64,000 bases of DNA from Anaeromyxobacter sp. Fw109-5. GTDB lineage: Bacteria; Myxococcota; Myxococcia; Myxococcales; Anaeromyxobacteraceae. The notes beneath the pieces were generated by a model. That model was not told the origin of the DNA, did not search any database, and was given only the letters and a program-made list of their open reading frames with translations. Below are positions 19,508 to 29,027 of the stretch, in pieces; within the stretch, counting starts at the first letter, position 1; every line of letters starts with the position of its first letter. The stretch lies in the NCBI RefSeq assembly GCF_000017505.1, contig NC_009675.1, forward strand, positions 4,406,501 to 4,470,500. The letters run 5' to 3'. A program made the translations under genes and the position numbers.

Positions 19508-19927
19508 ATGGCCGTGAAGGTCATGGTGGCGCCCGCGATCGCGAAGGGCGAGCTGGAGAAGGCTGGCCCGAAGCCGAAGCGCGCCGCGCCCGCCGCGGCG
19601 AAGCCGAAGCGGCGACGGTCGTCCGTCTACGACGCCGATGGCAACGAGGTGTTCATCACCCTCATGTGCCTGAAGTGCCACAAGATGCGGCCGCTCGGGC
19701 AGTTCGGCCTCCGGAAGATGGCGGACGGCGCGATCCGCAACCAGCCGTGGTGCCGCACCTGCCGCTCCGGGGCCGGCTCGGAGAAGCCTCGCGACGCCAC
19801 GCCGCGCCCGGAGCCGGTGGAGGCGGAGCTCGCGACGATCCCCGACGTCGCCGACGCTCAGGAAGCGCGCGGCTCGCGCAACGTCGCCGCCGAGGTCGCG
19901 GCGGCGCTCGCGGCCGGCCGGCGCTGA
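19508..19927 (+). CDS. Small CxxC/CxxC zinc-finger-like protein, unknown function
   Basis: This 139-residue basic protein has an Ala/Lys/Pro-rich N-terminus (residues 1-38) and a central putative zinc site with MCLKCHKMRPLGQFGLRKM and, about 20 residues later, WCRTCRSG: two CxxC pairs in the C-x2-C-x3-K...F...C-x2-C layout seen in treble-clef-type fingers. The C-terminal third is acidic and low in motifs. An AGGAGG Shine-Dalgarno lies 9 nt before ATG 19508, making the start firm. Nucleic-acid binding is plausible from the basic N-terminus and the finger, but no family name can be given. Confidence 0.7.
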   Translation: MAVKVMVAPAIAKGELEKAGPKPKRAAPAAAKPKRRRSSVYDADGNEVFITLMCLKCHKMRPLGQFGLRKMADGAIRNQPWCRTCRSGAGSEKPRDATPRPEPVEAELATIPDVADAQEARGSRNVAAEVAAALAAGRR

Positions 19928-20259
19928 TCCGCCCGCGGGCGCGTGCTGATCGCGCGCGCGGCCGCCGGACACCTCGGTGCCGGGGCTGGCGTGCCTACAC
20001 GCTCGCCCCTGCGCTCGGTTGGCGCACCCCCTGTCCGGCGGCGCGACAGGCAGCCGCACCGCGACGGACGAAGCCCGGACGGTGGTCGGTCGTACCCGCG
20101 CACGCCCGCTCGTCCCCCGACGCGAAACTAGACCAGGCGGCTCCACGAGTTACGCCCGATCCCGTTTGCTCTCGCCGAAAATCGATGGGTAGGATTCGGC
20201 CCTCGGTTCACGCGCTCCGTAGTTGCAGGTCAAACCTCTACAAATGGCTGGGGTCGAAC
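19928..20259. other. 332-bp intergenic upstream of citrate synthase
   Basis: GC-rich with no credible ORF. The last ~60 bp before the citrate synthase ATG are less GC-rich than the rest and include TACAAA at 20239-20244. No good -35 at 17 bp is seen. The promoter probably lies here but cannot be placed with confidence. Confidence 0.4.
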
Positions 20260-21588
20260 ATGGCTGAGACGCTCAAGCGGAAGCTGAAGGAGAAGATCGA
20301 GGCATTCCGCCCGCGCACGCAGAAGCTGAACAAGGAGCTGGCGGAGATCGTCATCGACAAGGTCACGATCGGCCAGGCCATCGGTGGCGCTCGCGACGTG
20401 CGCTGCCTCGTGACGGACATCTCGTACCTGGACCCGCAGGAAGGCATCCGCTTCCGCGGCAAGACGATCCCTGAGACCTTCGAGGCGCTGAAGCCGCACG
20501 TGGTCGCCGGCGCGGAGATGCCGACGGTCGAGAGCTTCTTCTACTTCCTCCTCACGGGTGAGATCCCGACGAAGGACGAGGCGCAGGAGGTCTTCGCCGA
20601 CCTGAAGAAGCGCGAGGCGCTTCCCCAGTACGTCATCGACGTGCTGCGCGCGATGCCCCGCGACTCGCACCCGATGGCGATGTTCTCCGCCGGCATCGTC
20701 GCGATGCAGCGCGAGTCCGTGTTCGCGAAGCGCTACGGAGAGGGCAACCTCAAGAAGACGGAGATGTGGGACCCGATGTACGAGGACGCGATGACGCTCG
20801 TCGCGCGCCTCCCGGTGCTCGCGGCCTACATCTACCGGATGAAGTACAAGGGTGACACGCACATCCCGTCGGATCCGAAGCTCGACCTCGGCGGCAACTT
20901 CGCCCAGATGATCGGGCAGGTGAAGCCGTACGACGACGTCGCCCGCATGTACTTCATCCTCCACTCGGACCACGAGTCGGGGAACGTCTCGGCGCACACG
21001 GCGCACCTCGTCGCGTCCGCGCTCTCCGACGCGTACTACGCGTACTCGGCCGGCATCAACGGCCTCGCCGGCCCGCTCCACGGCCTGGCGAACCAGGAGG
21101 TGCTCGGCTGGATCCAGCAGACGATGAAGAAGCTGAACAACCAGGTGCCCTCGAAGGAGCAGCTGAAGCAGTTCCTCTGGGACACCCTGAACTCGGGCCA
21201 GGTCATCCCCGGCTACGGCCACGCGGTGCTCCGCAAGACGGACCCGCGCTACACGGCGCAGAACGAGTTCGCGAAGAAGCACCTGCCGAACGACCCGCTG
21301 TTCCAGCTCGTGAACATGATCTACGAGGTGGCGCCGGGCGTCCTCACGGAGCACGGGAAGACCAAGAACCCGTGGCCGAACGTCGACGCGCACTCGGGCG
21401 TGATCCAGTGGTACTACGGCGTCCGCGAGTGGGACTTCTACACGGTCCTCTTCGGCGTCGGCCGCGCCCTGGGCGTGCTCGCGAACCTCGTGTGGGACCG
21501 CGGCCTCGGCTACGCGATCGAGCGGCCGAAGTCGGTCACCACCGCGATGCTCGAGAAGTGGGCGGCCGAGGGCGGTCGCAAGATCTAG
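20260..21588 (+). CDS. gltA: Citrate synthase, eukaryotic (mitochondrial) type
   Basis: Condenses oxaloacetate and acetyl-CoA to citrate. The 442-residue sequence is of the mitochondrial type rather than the usual bacterial type: GLAGPLHGLANQEVL carries the first catalytic His, GYGHAVLRKTDPRY the second, and NPWPNVDAHSGVI the catalytic Asp. The ending IERPKSVTTAMLEKW also fits eukaryotic enzymes. Related eukaryote-like citrate synthases are known from Geobacteraceae, consistent with a delta-lineage host. The ATG at 20260 is chosen by alignment of MAETLKRKLKEKI with the family start. An ATG at 20244 is out of frame and a longer in-frame start (20191) adds unrelated residues. A strong terminator follows at 21610. 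Confidence 0.96.
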   Translation: MAETLKRKLKEKIEAFRPRTQKLNKELAEIVIDKVTIGQAIGGARDVRCLVTDISYLDPQEGIRFRGKTIPETFEALKPHVVAGAEMPTVESFFYFLLTGEIPTKDEAQEVFADLKKREALPQYVIDVLRAMPRDSHPMAMFSAGIVAMQRESVFAKRYGEGNLKKTEMWDPMYEDAMTLVARLPVLAAYIYRMKYKGDTHIPSDPKLDLGGNFAQMIGQVKPYDDVARMYFILHSDHESGNVSAHTAHLVASALSDAYYAYSAGINGLAGPLHGLANQEVLGWIQQTMKKLNNQVPSKEQLKQFLWDTLNSGQVIPGYGHAVLRKTDPRYTAQNEFAKKHLPNDPLFQLVNMIYEVAPGVLTEHGKTKNPWPNVDAHSGVIQWYYGVREWDFYTVLFGVGRALGVLANLVWDRGLGYAIERPKSVTTAMLEKWAAEGGRKI

Positions 21589-21609
21589 CCTCCCTCGCTG
21601 CGTGACATG

Positions 21610-21643
21610 AGAAAGGGCCGCCTCGCGAGAGGCGGCCCTTTCT
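21610..21643 (+). terminator. Intrinsic terminator of the citrate synthase gene
   Basis: Perfect 15-bp stem (21610-21624 with 21629-21643), GCGA tetraloop, followed by GTTTCC; the upper strand ends the stem in CCCTTTCT. It also lies beyond the stop of the convergent M23 gene, so it may serve both. Confidence 0.9.
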
Positions 21644-21783
21644 GTTTCCACCGCGGCGGTGACGGCGACGCACGCGGTTCCGAGAGAGGGGCGACCGGCT
21701 TCAGGCTCAAGGCTTTCGGGATCGGCCCGGCTTGCGAGCCTCTCCCGTGGCCCGTCGGCCTCTAGCCTGAAGCCTTCGCGGCG

Positions 21784-22983
21784 TCAGGGCGCCGGGGCGG
21801 TGTGGACGGCCGGCACGGCGGCAGCCGCCGTGGGAGCCGCCGCCCCGCCCAGCGACGCGTCGAGCGCCCCGCGTCGCGCCTCGAAGGCTGGGCGCGACGA
21901 CGCCGCGAGCGTCCGGCGCTCGGTGCGGTGGATCTCGAAGGGATCGAGCACCCGCCCGCTCGCGTCCTCCAGCTGGTAGTGCAGGTGGGGCGCGTAGGAG
22001 CGGCCGCTGTTTCCGGACAGGGCGACCTGCTCGCCCTTCTTCACGCGGCGGCCCGGCGCCATCTCCTTCGACACGACGTCCAGGTGCAGGAAGATCGCGT
22101 GGCGGCCGCTGGCGGGGTCGACGATGTCGAGGCAGTTGCCGTTCGCGCGGAAGTTCCAGTTGCGCCGCTGGATCACGCCGTCGAACGGGGCGAAGACGGG
22201 CGAGCCCACCGGCGCCTTGTAGTCGACGCCCTTGTGACGGCGGCCGTCGCGCAGGAGCGAGGTGATCTGCTCGTACTCGCCGATCGGCGCGTCGACGATG
22301 TGCTCCTCGAGCTCCGTCGAGTCCTCCCGGTAATAGCGCGCCCAGCGCGCGCCCTCGGGCTGGAACCGGTAGACCGAGAACGCCTTGCCGAGCTTCTGCG
22401 ACACGTAACGGACGGCCTCGACCACCGGCTCCGTGCTGGGCGCCATCCCCGGGGCGATGGGCGCCGCCGGCGTGTAGACGATGTCGAGCAGATCGCCCTT
22501 GCGTCCGTCGCGGGCGACCTGAAGGTCCCACACGAGCAGCCGGTTCACGACCTGCGTGAGCTCGTCGGCCAGCTTCCGGTCCTCGGGGGGCATCGCGCGC
22601 GCGATGGACTCCTCCAGCGCACCGCGGAGGACCACGTTGACGCGCTTCGCGGTCGGCGCGGCCGCCGCGGCGACGGGCGCGGGCGCGGCGGGCGCCGGCT
22701 GCGCCACGACGGGGGAGCCGGGCGCAGCGGCCGTGGACGGCGGGTTCGCTGCGGCGGGCGCGGAGCCCTGGGCCGCTTCGGCTGACCGGGCCGCCGCGGT
22801 CGCCACGGGCGCGGCGCCTGGAGTGGAGGAGAGGCTGCCGCCTGGGGCGGTGGCGCGGCCGAGCCAGAACCCTCCGGCCAGGGCGAGGAGGACGACGGTC
22901 GCGAAGAGGATGCCGAGCAGCCCGCCTCGCGAGGAACGGGGCTGGCGCGATGACGGCGGCGGATCGATCGACAGGCTGACCAT
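21784..22983 (-). CDS. M23-family peptidase, membrane-anchored
   Basis: This is a predicted zinc endopeptidase of the LytM/M23 class acting on peptidoglycan in the periplasm. There is one N-terminal transmembrane helix (GLLGILFATVVLLALAGGFWLG, about residues 22-43), an Ala/Pro-rich linker to about 110, a helical region, then the M23 domain in the last ~170 residues. RRHKGVDYKAPVG has the first zinc ligands (H-x-x-x-D), IFLHLDVV lies in the core, and HLHYQLEDA has the HxH motif, so the active site looks intact. Start ATG 22983 has GGAG 9 nt upstream; an in-frame ATG at 23007 adds 8 residues. Probable role: cell-wall remodelling. Confidence 0.9.
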   Translation of the reverse strand: MVSLSIDPPPSSRQPRSSRGGLLGILFATVVLLALAGGFWLGRATAPGGSLSSTPGAAPVATAAARSAEAAQGSAPAAANPPSTAAAPGSPVVAQPAPAAPAPVAAAAAPTAKRVNVVLRGALEESIARAMPPEDRKLADELTQVVNRLLVWDLQVARDGRKGDLLDIVYTPAAPIAPGMAPSTEPVVEAVRYVSQKLGKAFSVYRFQPEGARWARYYREDSTELEEHIVDAPIGEYEQITSLLRDGRRHKGVDYKAPVGSPVFAPFDGVIQRRNWNFRANGNCLDIVDPASGRHAIFLHLDVVSKEMAPGRRVKKGEQVALSGNSGRSYAPHLHYQLEDASGRVLDPFEIHRTERRTLAASSRPAFEARRGALDASLGGAAAPTAAAAVPAVHTAPAP

Positions 22984-23102
22984 GGAGGACTCCGGAGGGG
23001 TAAGCAAAACACCAACGCCTGGCGGCGGCGCTCTCTTCCGGGGTCCTGCTCGGCGCAGGAGGGGCCCCTCCCCCGCCCGCCGTCAGGGCGCCGGGCAGAC
23101 GG

Positions 23103-23465
23103 TCAGAAGAAGAAGCGGTCGACGACGCCGCGGCTCCACTCCACGATGGTCGGCCAGCCGACCACGGCGTCGAGCGCCTGCTCGGTCGCGGCGAGCGGGA
23201 CCTTCTCCTCCACCACGCTGGCGCTGCAGGCGACGAGCCTGCAGGTGCCCGCGCCGCGCGCCTGGTGCAGGAGCGCGCCCGGCTCGTCGGGCTCGGCCTC
23301 GTGGGCGGCGACGAGCGCCGGCACGGCCGGGCCGAAGAGGTACACGTCGACCCGGTCCCCCATGGCCGCCGCAGCCAGGGCACAGGAGCCGGCGAGCCGG
23401 AGGGCGCCGGGGTCGGCGTGCGAGAGGAAGACGACCACGCGGCGCTGGAGCATCCGGCCACTCAT
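23103..23465 (-). CDS. DsrE/DsrF-like protein
   Basis: This 120-residue protein has the small alpha/beta fold of DsrE-family proteins: an N-terminal strand RRVVVFLSHADPGALRLAGS, then AAAMGDRVDVYLFGPAVPAL, and CRLVACSASVV with a Cys in the usual position of the sulfur-relay Cys of the family (C in LVACSAS). It ends with aromatic residues (VDRFFF). DsrE-like proteins handle sulfur or act as small regulators; no sulfur-transfer partners are nearby, so the role is open. The gene is divergent from the S1-domain gene with only 37 bp between starts. Confidence 0.75.
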   Translation of the reverse strand: MSGRMLQRRVVVFLSHADPGALRLAGSCALAAAAMGDRVDVYLFGPAVPALVAAHEAEPDEPGALLHQARGAGTCRLVACSASVVEEKVPLAATEQALDAVVGWPTIVEWSRGVVDRFFF

Positions 23466-23487
23466 ACGCGGATCGGATGACGTCTGC

Positions 23488-23493
23488 TATAAG
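23488..23493 (+). promoter_or_regulatory. TATAAG -10-like box before the S1-domain gene
   Basis: In the 37-bp gap between divergent starts. It lies 9 nt before ATG 23503, so any leader would be only a few nt long. No clear -35 (it would lie within the dsrE-like gene start). Confidence 0.4.
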
Positions 23494-23502
23494 ACGCCCG
23501 CC

Positions 23503-25086
23503 ATGTCCGAGGAGAAGAAGCCCGAATCCCAGGGCCCGGTGGTGATCCGCAAGGGCCACGTGAAGCCGCCCCCTCCCGGCGCCAAGATCGAGGCGCCGCA
23601 GGAGGAGCGGCTCGAGCCCGCTCCGCAGCCCCGCGACGCCCGCCCGCTCTGGCAGCGGGTCGCGGAGGAGCGGTCCGGTGCCGGCCGTGCGGCGCCCTCC
23701 GGCGGCCCCGGCGGCCCCGGCGCCCGGCGCGGGCCGCCGCGCGGCGAGCGTCCGCCGCGAGGAAACGATCGCGGCGAGCGCCGCGATCGGCCGCGCGAGG
23801 CCCGCGGCCCCGAGGGCGAGCGGCCGCGCCCGCCCCCGCGCGCTCCGGAGCCGCCGCCGGCGCCCGAGGTGGCTGCGCCCGACGAGGGGTCCTTCGCGGA
23901 CATGCTCGCCACGTCCGAGAGCGGCGCGCCGCGCCGGCGCTTCCAGGTGGGCGAGAAGGTCGCCGGCAAGATCATCCAGCTCGGCCACGACGTCGCGTTC
24001 CTGGAGCTCGGCTCCGGCGTCGCCGAGGCGATGATCGAGGTCGCGGAGCTGAAGGACGCCGACGGGAACGTCACCGCGCGCGAAGGGGACATCCTGGACG
24101 CGGTGGTGATCCACGCGGACGACCGCGGCGTCATCGTCTCGAAGGGACACGCTCGCGCCACGCGCGATCACGCGCGCGAGGCGGTGATCGAGGCGGCCCA
24201 GACCGGGCTGCCGGTGGAGGGGCTCGTCAAGGCCGCGAACAAGGGCGGCCTCGAGGTCGAGGTGCACGGCGTCCGCGCCTTCTGTCCCATGTCGCAGATC
24301 GACGTGCGGTTCGTGGGAGACCCCTCGACGTTCGTCGGCCAGAAGCTCCAGTTCAAGGTGCAGCGCGCCGACGCGCGCGACTGCGTGCTCTCCCGCCGGG
24401 CGCTCCTCGAGGAGGAGCGCGCCGAGAGGGCGCGCGCCACCCGCGAGCGGCTGGCTCCCGGCGCGGTCTTCGACGGCGTCGTGACGAGCGTGCAGGACTA
24501 CGGCGCGTTCGTGGACATCGGCGGAGTGGAGGGGCTCGTCCACGTCTCCGAGCTGTCCTGGGACCGCGTCTCGAAGCCGCAGGACCTGCTCACGGCCGGC
24601 GACGCGGTGCAGGTGCAGGTGCTCCGCATCGACGAGGACCCGAAGAAGGGCGAGCGCATCGGCCTCTCCGTGAAGACCCTCGCGCCGAGGCCCGAGCCGG
24701 TGGCGGCTCCGGCGGGCGAGAAGCCGGCCCGCCCTGCCCCGCCTCCGCCGCCGAAGGCGGGGGACGTGGTCGACGTGTCGGTGGACAAGGTCGAGAGCTT
24801 CGGCGTGTTCGTCCGCTTCGCCGGCGGCCGCGGCCTCGTCCCGGCGAGCGAGACCGGCACGCCGCGCGGCTCCGACCTGCGCAAGTCGTTCAAGGTCGGC
24901 GACGGCTTCCGCGCGCTCGTGCTCGCCATCGACGAGCAGCACCGCATCCGCCTGTCGAAGACCGGCGCCGAGGAGGCCGCGGAGCGCGCCGAGGCGGCGG
25001 ACTACATGAAGAAGTCGCCCCGCCCCTCCGGGAAAGGCTTCGGCACGCTCGGCGATCTGCTCCGGCAGAAGCTCGAGAAGAAGTAG
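23503..25086 (+). CDS. Multi-S1-domain RNA-binding protein (ribosomal protein S1-like)
   Basis: A 527-residue protein with four S1 (OB-fold) repeats: about 145-215 (GEKVAGKIIQLGHDVAFLEL), 235-300 (LPVEGLVKAANKGGLEVEV), 325-395 (GAVFDGVVTSVQDYGAFVDI, the most canonical) and 425-490 (GDVVDVSVDKVESFGVFVRF). The first ~130 residues are a disordered Pro/Arg/Gly-rich tail (RGPPRGERPPRGNDRG) typical of RNA chaperone tails. Canonical rpsA has six repeats, so this is probably a second, S1-like translation or RNA-turnover factor. The ATG is fixed by MSEEKKPESQ. It converges with treZ, 19 bp apart. Confidence 0.88.
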   Translation: MSEEKKPESQGPVVIRKGHVKPPPPGAKIEAPQEERLEPAPQPRDARPLWQRVAEERSGAGRAAPSGGPGGPGARRGPPRGERPPRGNDRGERRDRPREARGPEGERPRPPPRAPEPPPAPEVAAPDEGSFADMLATSESGAPRRRFQVGEKVAGKIIQLGHDVAFLELGSGVAEAMIEVAELKDADGNVTAREGDILDAVVIHADDRGVIVSKGHARATRDHAREAVIEAAQTGLPVEGLVKAANKGGLEVEVHGVRAFCPMSQIDVRFVGDPSTFVGQKLQFKVQRADARDCVLSRRALLEEERAERARATRERLAPGAVFDGVVTSVQDYGAFVDIGGVEGLVHVSELSWDRVSKPQDLLTAGDAVQVQVLRIDEDPKKGERIGLSVKTLAPRPEPVAAPAGEKPARPAPPPPPKAGDVVDVSVDKVESFGVFVRFAGGRGLVPASETGTPRGSDLRKSFKVGDGFRALVLAIDEQHRIRLSKTGAEEAAERAEAADYMKKSPRPSGKGFGTLGDLLRQKLEKK

Positions 25087-25105
25087 CGACCAGCGGGCGC
25101 GCGGC

Positions 25106-26878
25106 CTACTCCGCGAGCCCCTCGCCCTTCTGGAACAGGTGCGGGGGATCCCCGCTCGCGGCCGCCTGCGCGCGAGGATCGGGCCCCGCTCCTTCCGTCC
25201 GCGCCGGGCCGCGCTCCTCGATCTCGACGCCCCACGCCGGCAGCCCGCCCGCCGGGCTCGCGCCGAGGTTCGCGCGCACCACGAGCCCGGGTCGCACGAG
25301 GGAGAAGGCCGTGCCCTCGCACTCCACGAGCGGCCACTCCCCGGTGATCTCGGCGCGGTGCGTCCTCCGGACGGCGAGCAGCCGCCGGTAGTGCTCCCGG
25401 AGCGCGCCGTGCCGGCCGTCGCGCCGATGCGTCAGCTTGGAGCGCACGAAGGTCTCCTCCTCCTGCGGATCCGGCACCTCCTCCTCGCCCTCGGCGATGA
25501 ACTCGTTCTTCCTCCCCTCGGAGACCGCCTTCGCGAGCGCGGGGTCTCCGTGGCTCGTGAAGTACAGGAACGGCCGCTGCTCGCCGTACTCCTCGCCCAT
25601 GAACAGGAGCGGGAGCCCCGCGCCCAGCACGACGAGGGTCGAGAGCGGATAGAGGGCGTCGAAGGGGACGAGGGTGGAGAGCCGCTCCCCGCGCGGCCGG
25701 TTGCCGACCTGGTCGTGGTTCTGCAGGCACGTGACGAACCGCGAGGGCGGCAGCCCCCGGACGTCGGTGCCGTGCCCCCGCTTGCGGTAGGAGGAGCGCT
25801 GGCCCTGGTACACGAAGCCCTCCGCGAGCGCGCGCGACACGTCCTCCGGGCGGCCGAAGTCGCCGAGGAAGCGCTGCCGCTCGCCGGTGACGAGCGCGTG
25901 CAGCGCGTGGTGGAGATCGTCGGCCCAGACCGCGGACGCGCCCCACCCGCGCGGCGGCGGGTCGAGCACCTTCCGGTCGTTCTCGTCGTTCTCGGCGACG
26001 ACGTGGACCTCGCGGCCGGCGGCGCGGCCCGCGGCGCGCACGGCCTCGCCGAGCTCCGCGACGAGGTGCGAAGGGGAGTCGTCCGGGATCGCGTGCGTCG
26101 CGTCGAGCCGCAGGGCGTCCACGTGGAAGTCGCGGATCCACTGCACCGCCGCGCCGATCATGAAGCCGCGGACCGGCCCGGACGCCCGTCCGTCGAAGTC
26201 GAGCCCGTCGCCCCACGGCGATCGGTGACGGTTCGTGAAGTACGGGGCGAGCTCCCCGAGGTAGTTCCCCTCCGGGCCGAGGTGGTTGTAGACGACGTCG
26301 AGACACACGGCGAGGCCGAGGCCGTGCGCGCGGTCGACGAAGCGCTGGAGCGCGACCGGGCCGCCGTACGCCTCGTGCACCGCATAGAGCTCGACGCCGT
26401 CGTAGCCCCAGTTGCGCGCGCCCGGGAACGGCTGGACGGGCATCAGCTCCACGCAGGTGACGCCGAGGTCCACGAGGTCCGGGAGGCGCGCCGCCCCCGC
26501 GTCGAGCGTCCCCTCCGGCGTGAACGTCCCCGCGTGCAGCTCGTAGAAGACGAGCGCCTCGCGCGGGAGGCCCTTCCACGCCCCGTCTCGCCACGCGTGC
26601 CGCGCCGGATCGAACAGCTGCGAGGGCCCGTGCACGCCGTCCGGCTGGCGCCGCGACGCGGGGTCCGGCCGGTTCCGGCCGTCCTCCAGCACGAGCTCGT
26701 AGCGCGCGCCGTCGCCGGCGCCGGAGACCTCGGCGGCGAACCATCCCCCCTCGCGAGGCTCGAGCGGATGCTCCCGGCCCGAGATGCGGACCGCGATGCT
26801 CCTCATCCGCGGGGCCCAGACCTCGAAACGCACGCGGCCGTCGCGCAGGAACGTGGGGCCGTGGGAATGACGCGTCAT
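25106..26878 (-). CDS. treZ: Malto-oligosyltrehalose trehalohydrolase
   Basis: Glycoside hydrolase family 13 enzyme releasing trehalose from maltooligosyl-trehalose, second step of the TreY/TreZ pathway from glycogen-type glucans. The 590-residue layout is an N-terminal CBM48-like domain ([15 protein letters not shown]), then the catalytic barrel: [26 protein letters not shown] (nucleophile Asp), [11 protein letters not shown] (acid/base Glu) and [12 protein letters not shown] (third carboxylate), with the TreZ-type [21 protein letters not shown]. The usual partner treY is not adjacent, so the pathway genes are scattered here. TAGCTT lies 6 nt before the ATG with no Shine-Dalgarno. It shares a 229-bp divergent region with pckG. 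Confidence 0.94.
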   Translation of the reverse strand: MTRHSHGPTFLRDGRVRFEVWAPRMRSIAVRISGREHPLEPREGGWFAAEVSGAGDGARYELVLEDGRNRPDPASRRQPDGVHGPSQLFDPARHAWRDGAWKGLPREALVFYELHAGTFTPEGTLDAGAARLPDLVDLGVTCVELMPVQPFPGARNWGYDGVELYAVHEAYGGPVALQRFVDRAHGLGLAVCLDVVYNHLGPEGNYLGELAPYFTNRHRSPWGDGLDFDGRASGPVRGFMIGAAVQWIRDFHVDALRLDATHAIPDDSPSHLVAELGEAVRAAGRAAGREVHVVAENDENDRKVLDPPPRGWGASAVWADDLHHALHALVTGERQRFLGDFGRPEDVSRALAEGFVYQGQRSSYRKRGHGTDVRGLPPSRFVTCLQNHDQVGNRPRGERLSTLVPFDALYPLSTLVVLGAGLPLLFMGEEYGEQRPFLYFTSHGDPALAKAVSEGRKNEFIAEGEEEVPDPQEEETFVRSKLTHRRDGRHGALREHYRRLLAVRRTHRAEITGEWPLVECEGTAFSLVRPGLVVRANLGASPAGGLPAWGVEIEERGPARTEGAGPDPRAQAAASGDPPHLFQKGEGLAE

Positions 26879-26884
26879 GTCGGG

Positions 26885-26890
26885 AAGCTA
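26885..26890 (-). promoter_or_regulatory. TAGCTT -10-like box, 6 nt before the treZ ATG
   Basis: TANNNT followed by CCCGAC then ATG. Transcription would begin at the start codon. Candidate leaderless promoter. Confidence 0.45.
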
Positions 26891-27107
26891 CGCGGCGCAG
26901 GGGCGCGGCGGAACCCGTCGACGGCCCATCCGACCACGCCAGGCGGGGTTTACCCGGCAGGCCGTCTGGTCGACATTAAAGGACCCGAATCTCGCACGCG
27001 GGGGTCGACGGGGCCCCGCCCGTGCGCTAGCTTGGCCCGCCCCCGGGCAGGTCGAACTCGGCGGAACCCAATCCTTTTCCGCCCAAACCAAAAAAGGAAA
27101 CCACGGG

Positions 27108-28895
27108 ATGGCTACCTCTTCCGATCGCCCCACGACGAACCCTCATCTCCTCGGCTGGGTCGACGAGATGGCCAAGCTGTGCAAGCCCGATCGCGTCTAC
27201 TGGTGCGACGGCTCGGAGGCCGAGAAGAAGCGGCTCACGGAGGAGGCGGTCGCCGCGAAGGTCCTGATCCCGCTCGACCAGAAGAAGTGGCCGGGCTGCT
27301 ACTACCACCACTCGAACCCGAACGACGTGGCCCGCGTCGAGCACCTCACGTTCATCTGCACGCCGACGCGCGAGGAGGCCGGCCCCACCAACAACTGGAT
27401 GGCGCCGAAGGAGGCCTACCACAAGCTCGGCCAGCTGTTCGAAGGCTCGATGAAGGGCCGAACGATGTACGTGGTGCCGTACATCATGGGCCCCGCGGCG
27501 TCGCCCTTCTCGAAGGTCGGCTTCGAGCTCACCGACTCCGTCTACGTCGCCCTGAACATGGGGATCATGACGCGCATGGGGAAGGTCGCGCTCGACCGCC
27601 TCGGCCAGTCGAACGAGTTCAACCGCGGCCTCCACTCGGTGCGCGACAGCGACCCCGACAAGCGGTTCATCTGCCACTTCCCCCAGGACAACACGATCTG
27701 GTCTGTCGGCTCGGGCTACGGCGGCAACGCGCTGCTCGGCAAGAAGTGTCTCGCGCTCCGCATCGCGAGCTACCTCGCCAGGAACGAGGGCTGGCTCGCC
27801 GAGCACATGCTCATCCTCGAGGCGGAGAGCCCGCAGGGTGAGAAGCAGTACGTCGCCGCCGCGTTCCCGTCGGCCTGCGGCAAGACCAACTTCGCCATGA
27901 TGATCCCGCCCGCCGCGTTCAAGGGCTGGAAGATCCGCACCGTCGGCGACGACATCGCCTGGATGCGGGTCGGCGAGGACGGCCGCCTCTGGGCGGTCAA
28001 CCCGGAGAACGGCTACTTCGGCGTCGCGCCGGGCACGAACCGGAAGACGAACCCGAACGCGATGGACTCGGTCCGCCAGGACACGCTGTTCACCAACGTC
28101 GCGCGCACGGCGGACGGCGACATCTGGTGGGAGGGCTGGGACAGCGAGCCGCCCGCCGAGCTCATCGACTGGAAGGGCCAGCCCTGGAAGAAGGGCTCGA
28201 AGGAGAAGGCGGCGCACCCGAACAGCCGCTTCACGGCGCCGGCGAGGAACAACCCGGCGCTCTCGCCCTCCGTCGACGATCCGAAGGGCGTGCCCATCTC
28301 GGCGCTGATCTTCGGCGGCCGCCGCTCCACCACCGTGCCGCTCGTGCTCGAGGCCTTCAACTGGACGCACGGCGTCTACCTCGGCGCGACCATGGGGTCG
28401 GAGACCACGGCCGCCGCCACCGGCGCGGTCGGGATCGTCCGCCGCGACCCGATGGCGATGCTGCCCTTCTGCGGCTACGACGCGGGCACCTACTTCCAGC
28501 ACTGGCTCGACATGCAGTCGCGCATCCCGAACCCGCCGAAGGTCTACATGGTGAACTGGTTCCGGAAGAGCGACGACGGCAAGTTCCTCTGGCCCGGCTA
28601 CGGCGACAACATGCGCGTCCTGAAGTGGATGCTCGATCGCGCCGCCGGCCGCGTGGGGGCGCAGGAGACGCTGCTCGGCAACACGCCCAAGGCCGGCGAC
28701 CTCGACCTCTCCGGCATCGACGCCACGCCGGAGGCGGTCTCCGCGGCCACCCGCATCGACCTGGGCGAGTGGGAGCAGGAGCTCGAGTCGCAGGCGGAGT
28801 GGTTCGACAAGCTGGGCGAGACGCTGCCCCGGCCCATCGCGCTCCAGCGCGAGCTCCTGCTCGAGCGCGTCCGCGCGGCGCGCAAGGTGAAGTAG
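27108..28895 (+). CDS. pckG: Phosphoenolpyruvate carboxykinase (GTP)
   Basis: Interconverts oxaloacetate and PEP with GTP/GDP and links the TCA cycle to gluconeogenesis. The 595-residue size is that of the GTP-type enzyme. [18 protein letters not shown] is the phosphate-binding loop with the hyper-reactive Cys. [14 protein letters not shown] holds the metal-binding Asp pair. [13 protein letters not shown] is a substrate-binding segment and [12 protein letters not shown] the conserved R/G loop. The start at ATG 27108 has AAAAAAGGAAA upstream, a clear purine-rich RBS in an unusually AT-rich patch. A GC-rich hairpin follows the stop. Acetate growth (see the symporters at 58-64 kb) would require this enzyme. 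Confidence 0.96.
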   Translation: MATSSDRPTTNPHLLGWVDEMAKLCKPDRVYWCDGSEAEKKRLTEEAVAAKVLIPLDQKKWPGCYYHHSNPNDVARVEHLTFICTPTREEAGPTNNWMAPKEAYHKLGQLFEGSMKGRTMYVVPYIMGPAASPFSKVGFELTDSVYVALNMGIMTRMGKVALDRLGQSNEFNRGLHSVRDSDPDKRFICHFPQDNTIWSVGSGYGGNALLGKKCLALRIASYLARNEGWLAEHMLILEAESPQGEKQYVAAAFPSACGKTNFAMMIPPAAFKGWKIRTVGDDIAWMRVGEDGRLWAVNPENGYFGVAPGTNRKTNPNAMDSVRQDTLFTNVARTADGDIWWEGWDSEPPAELIDWKGQPWKKGSKEKAAHPNSRFTAPARNNPALSPSVDDPKGVPISALIFGGRRSTTVPLVLEAFNWTHGVYLGATMGSETTAAATGAVGIVRRDPMAMLPFCGYDAGTYFQHWLDMQSRIPNPPKVYMVNWFRKSDDGKFLWPGYGDNMRVLKWMLDRAAGRVGAQETLLGNTPKAGDLDLSGIDATPEAVSAATRIDLGEWEQELESQAEWFDKLGETLPRPIALQRELLLERVRAARKVK

Positions 28896-28916
28896 CGCCC
28901 ACCCGGCGCCGGCTCC

Positions 28917-28947
28917 GCGGGCCCGGCCGCTCGGCGGTCGGGCCCGC
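28917..28947 (+). terminator. GC-rich hairpin after pckG
   Basis: Stem GCGGGCCCG (28917-28925) with CGGGCCCGC (28939-28947), with further pairing inside, 21 bp after the stop. No T-run. Confidence 0.6.
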
Positions 28948-29015
28948 GCCGTCTGGAGCGGGGACGGCGTCCCGTCCCGTCGCGCCACGAGCCGCCACTC
29001 CCGCTCCCTGGCCGT

Positions 29016-29021
29016 TAGACT
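29016..29021 (+). promoter_or_regulatory. TAGACT -10-like box, 6 nt before the NRDE gene
   Basis: TANNNT, then CGGTGC, then ATG 29028. No Shine-Dalgarno. Candidate leaderless promoter. Confidence 0.45.
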
Positions 29022-29027
29022 CGGTGC

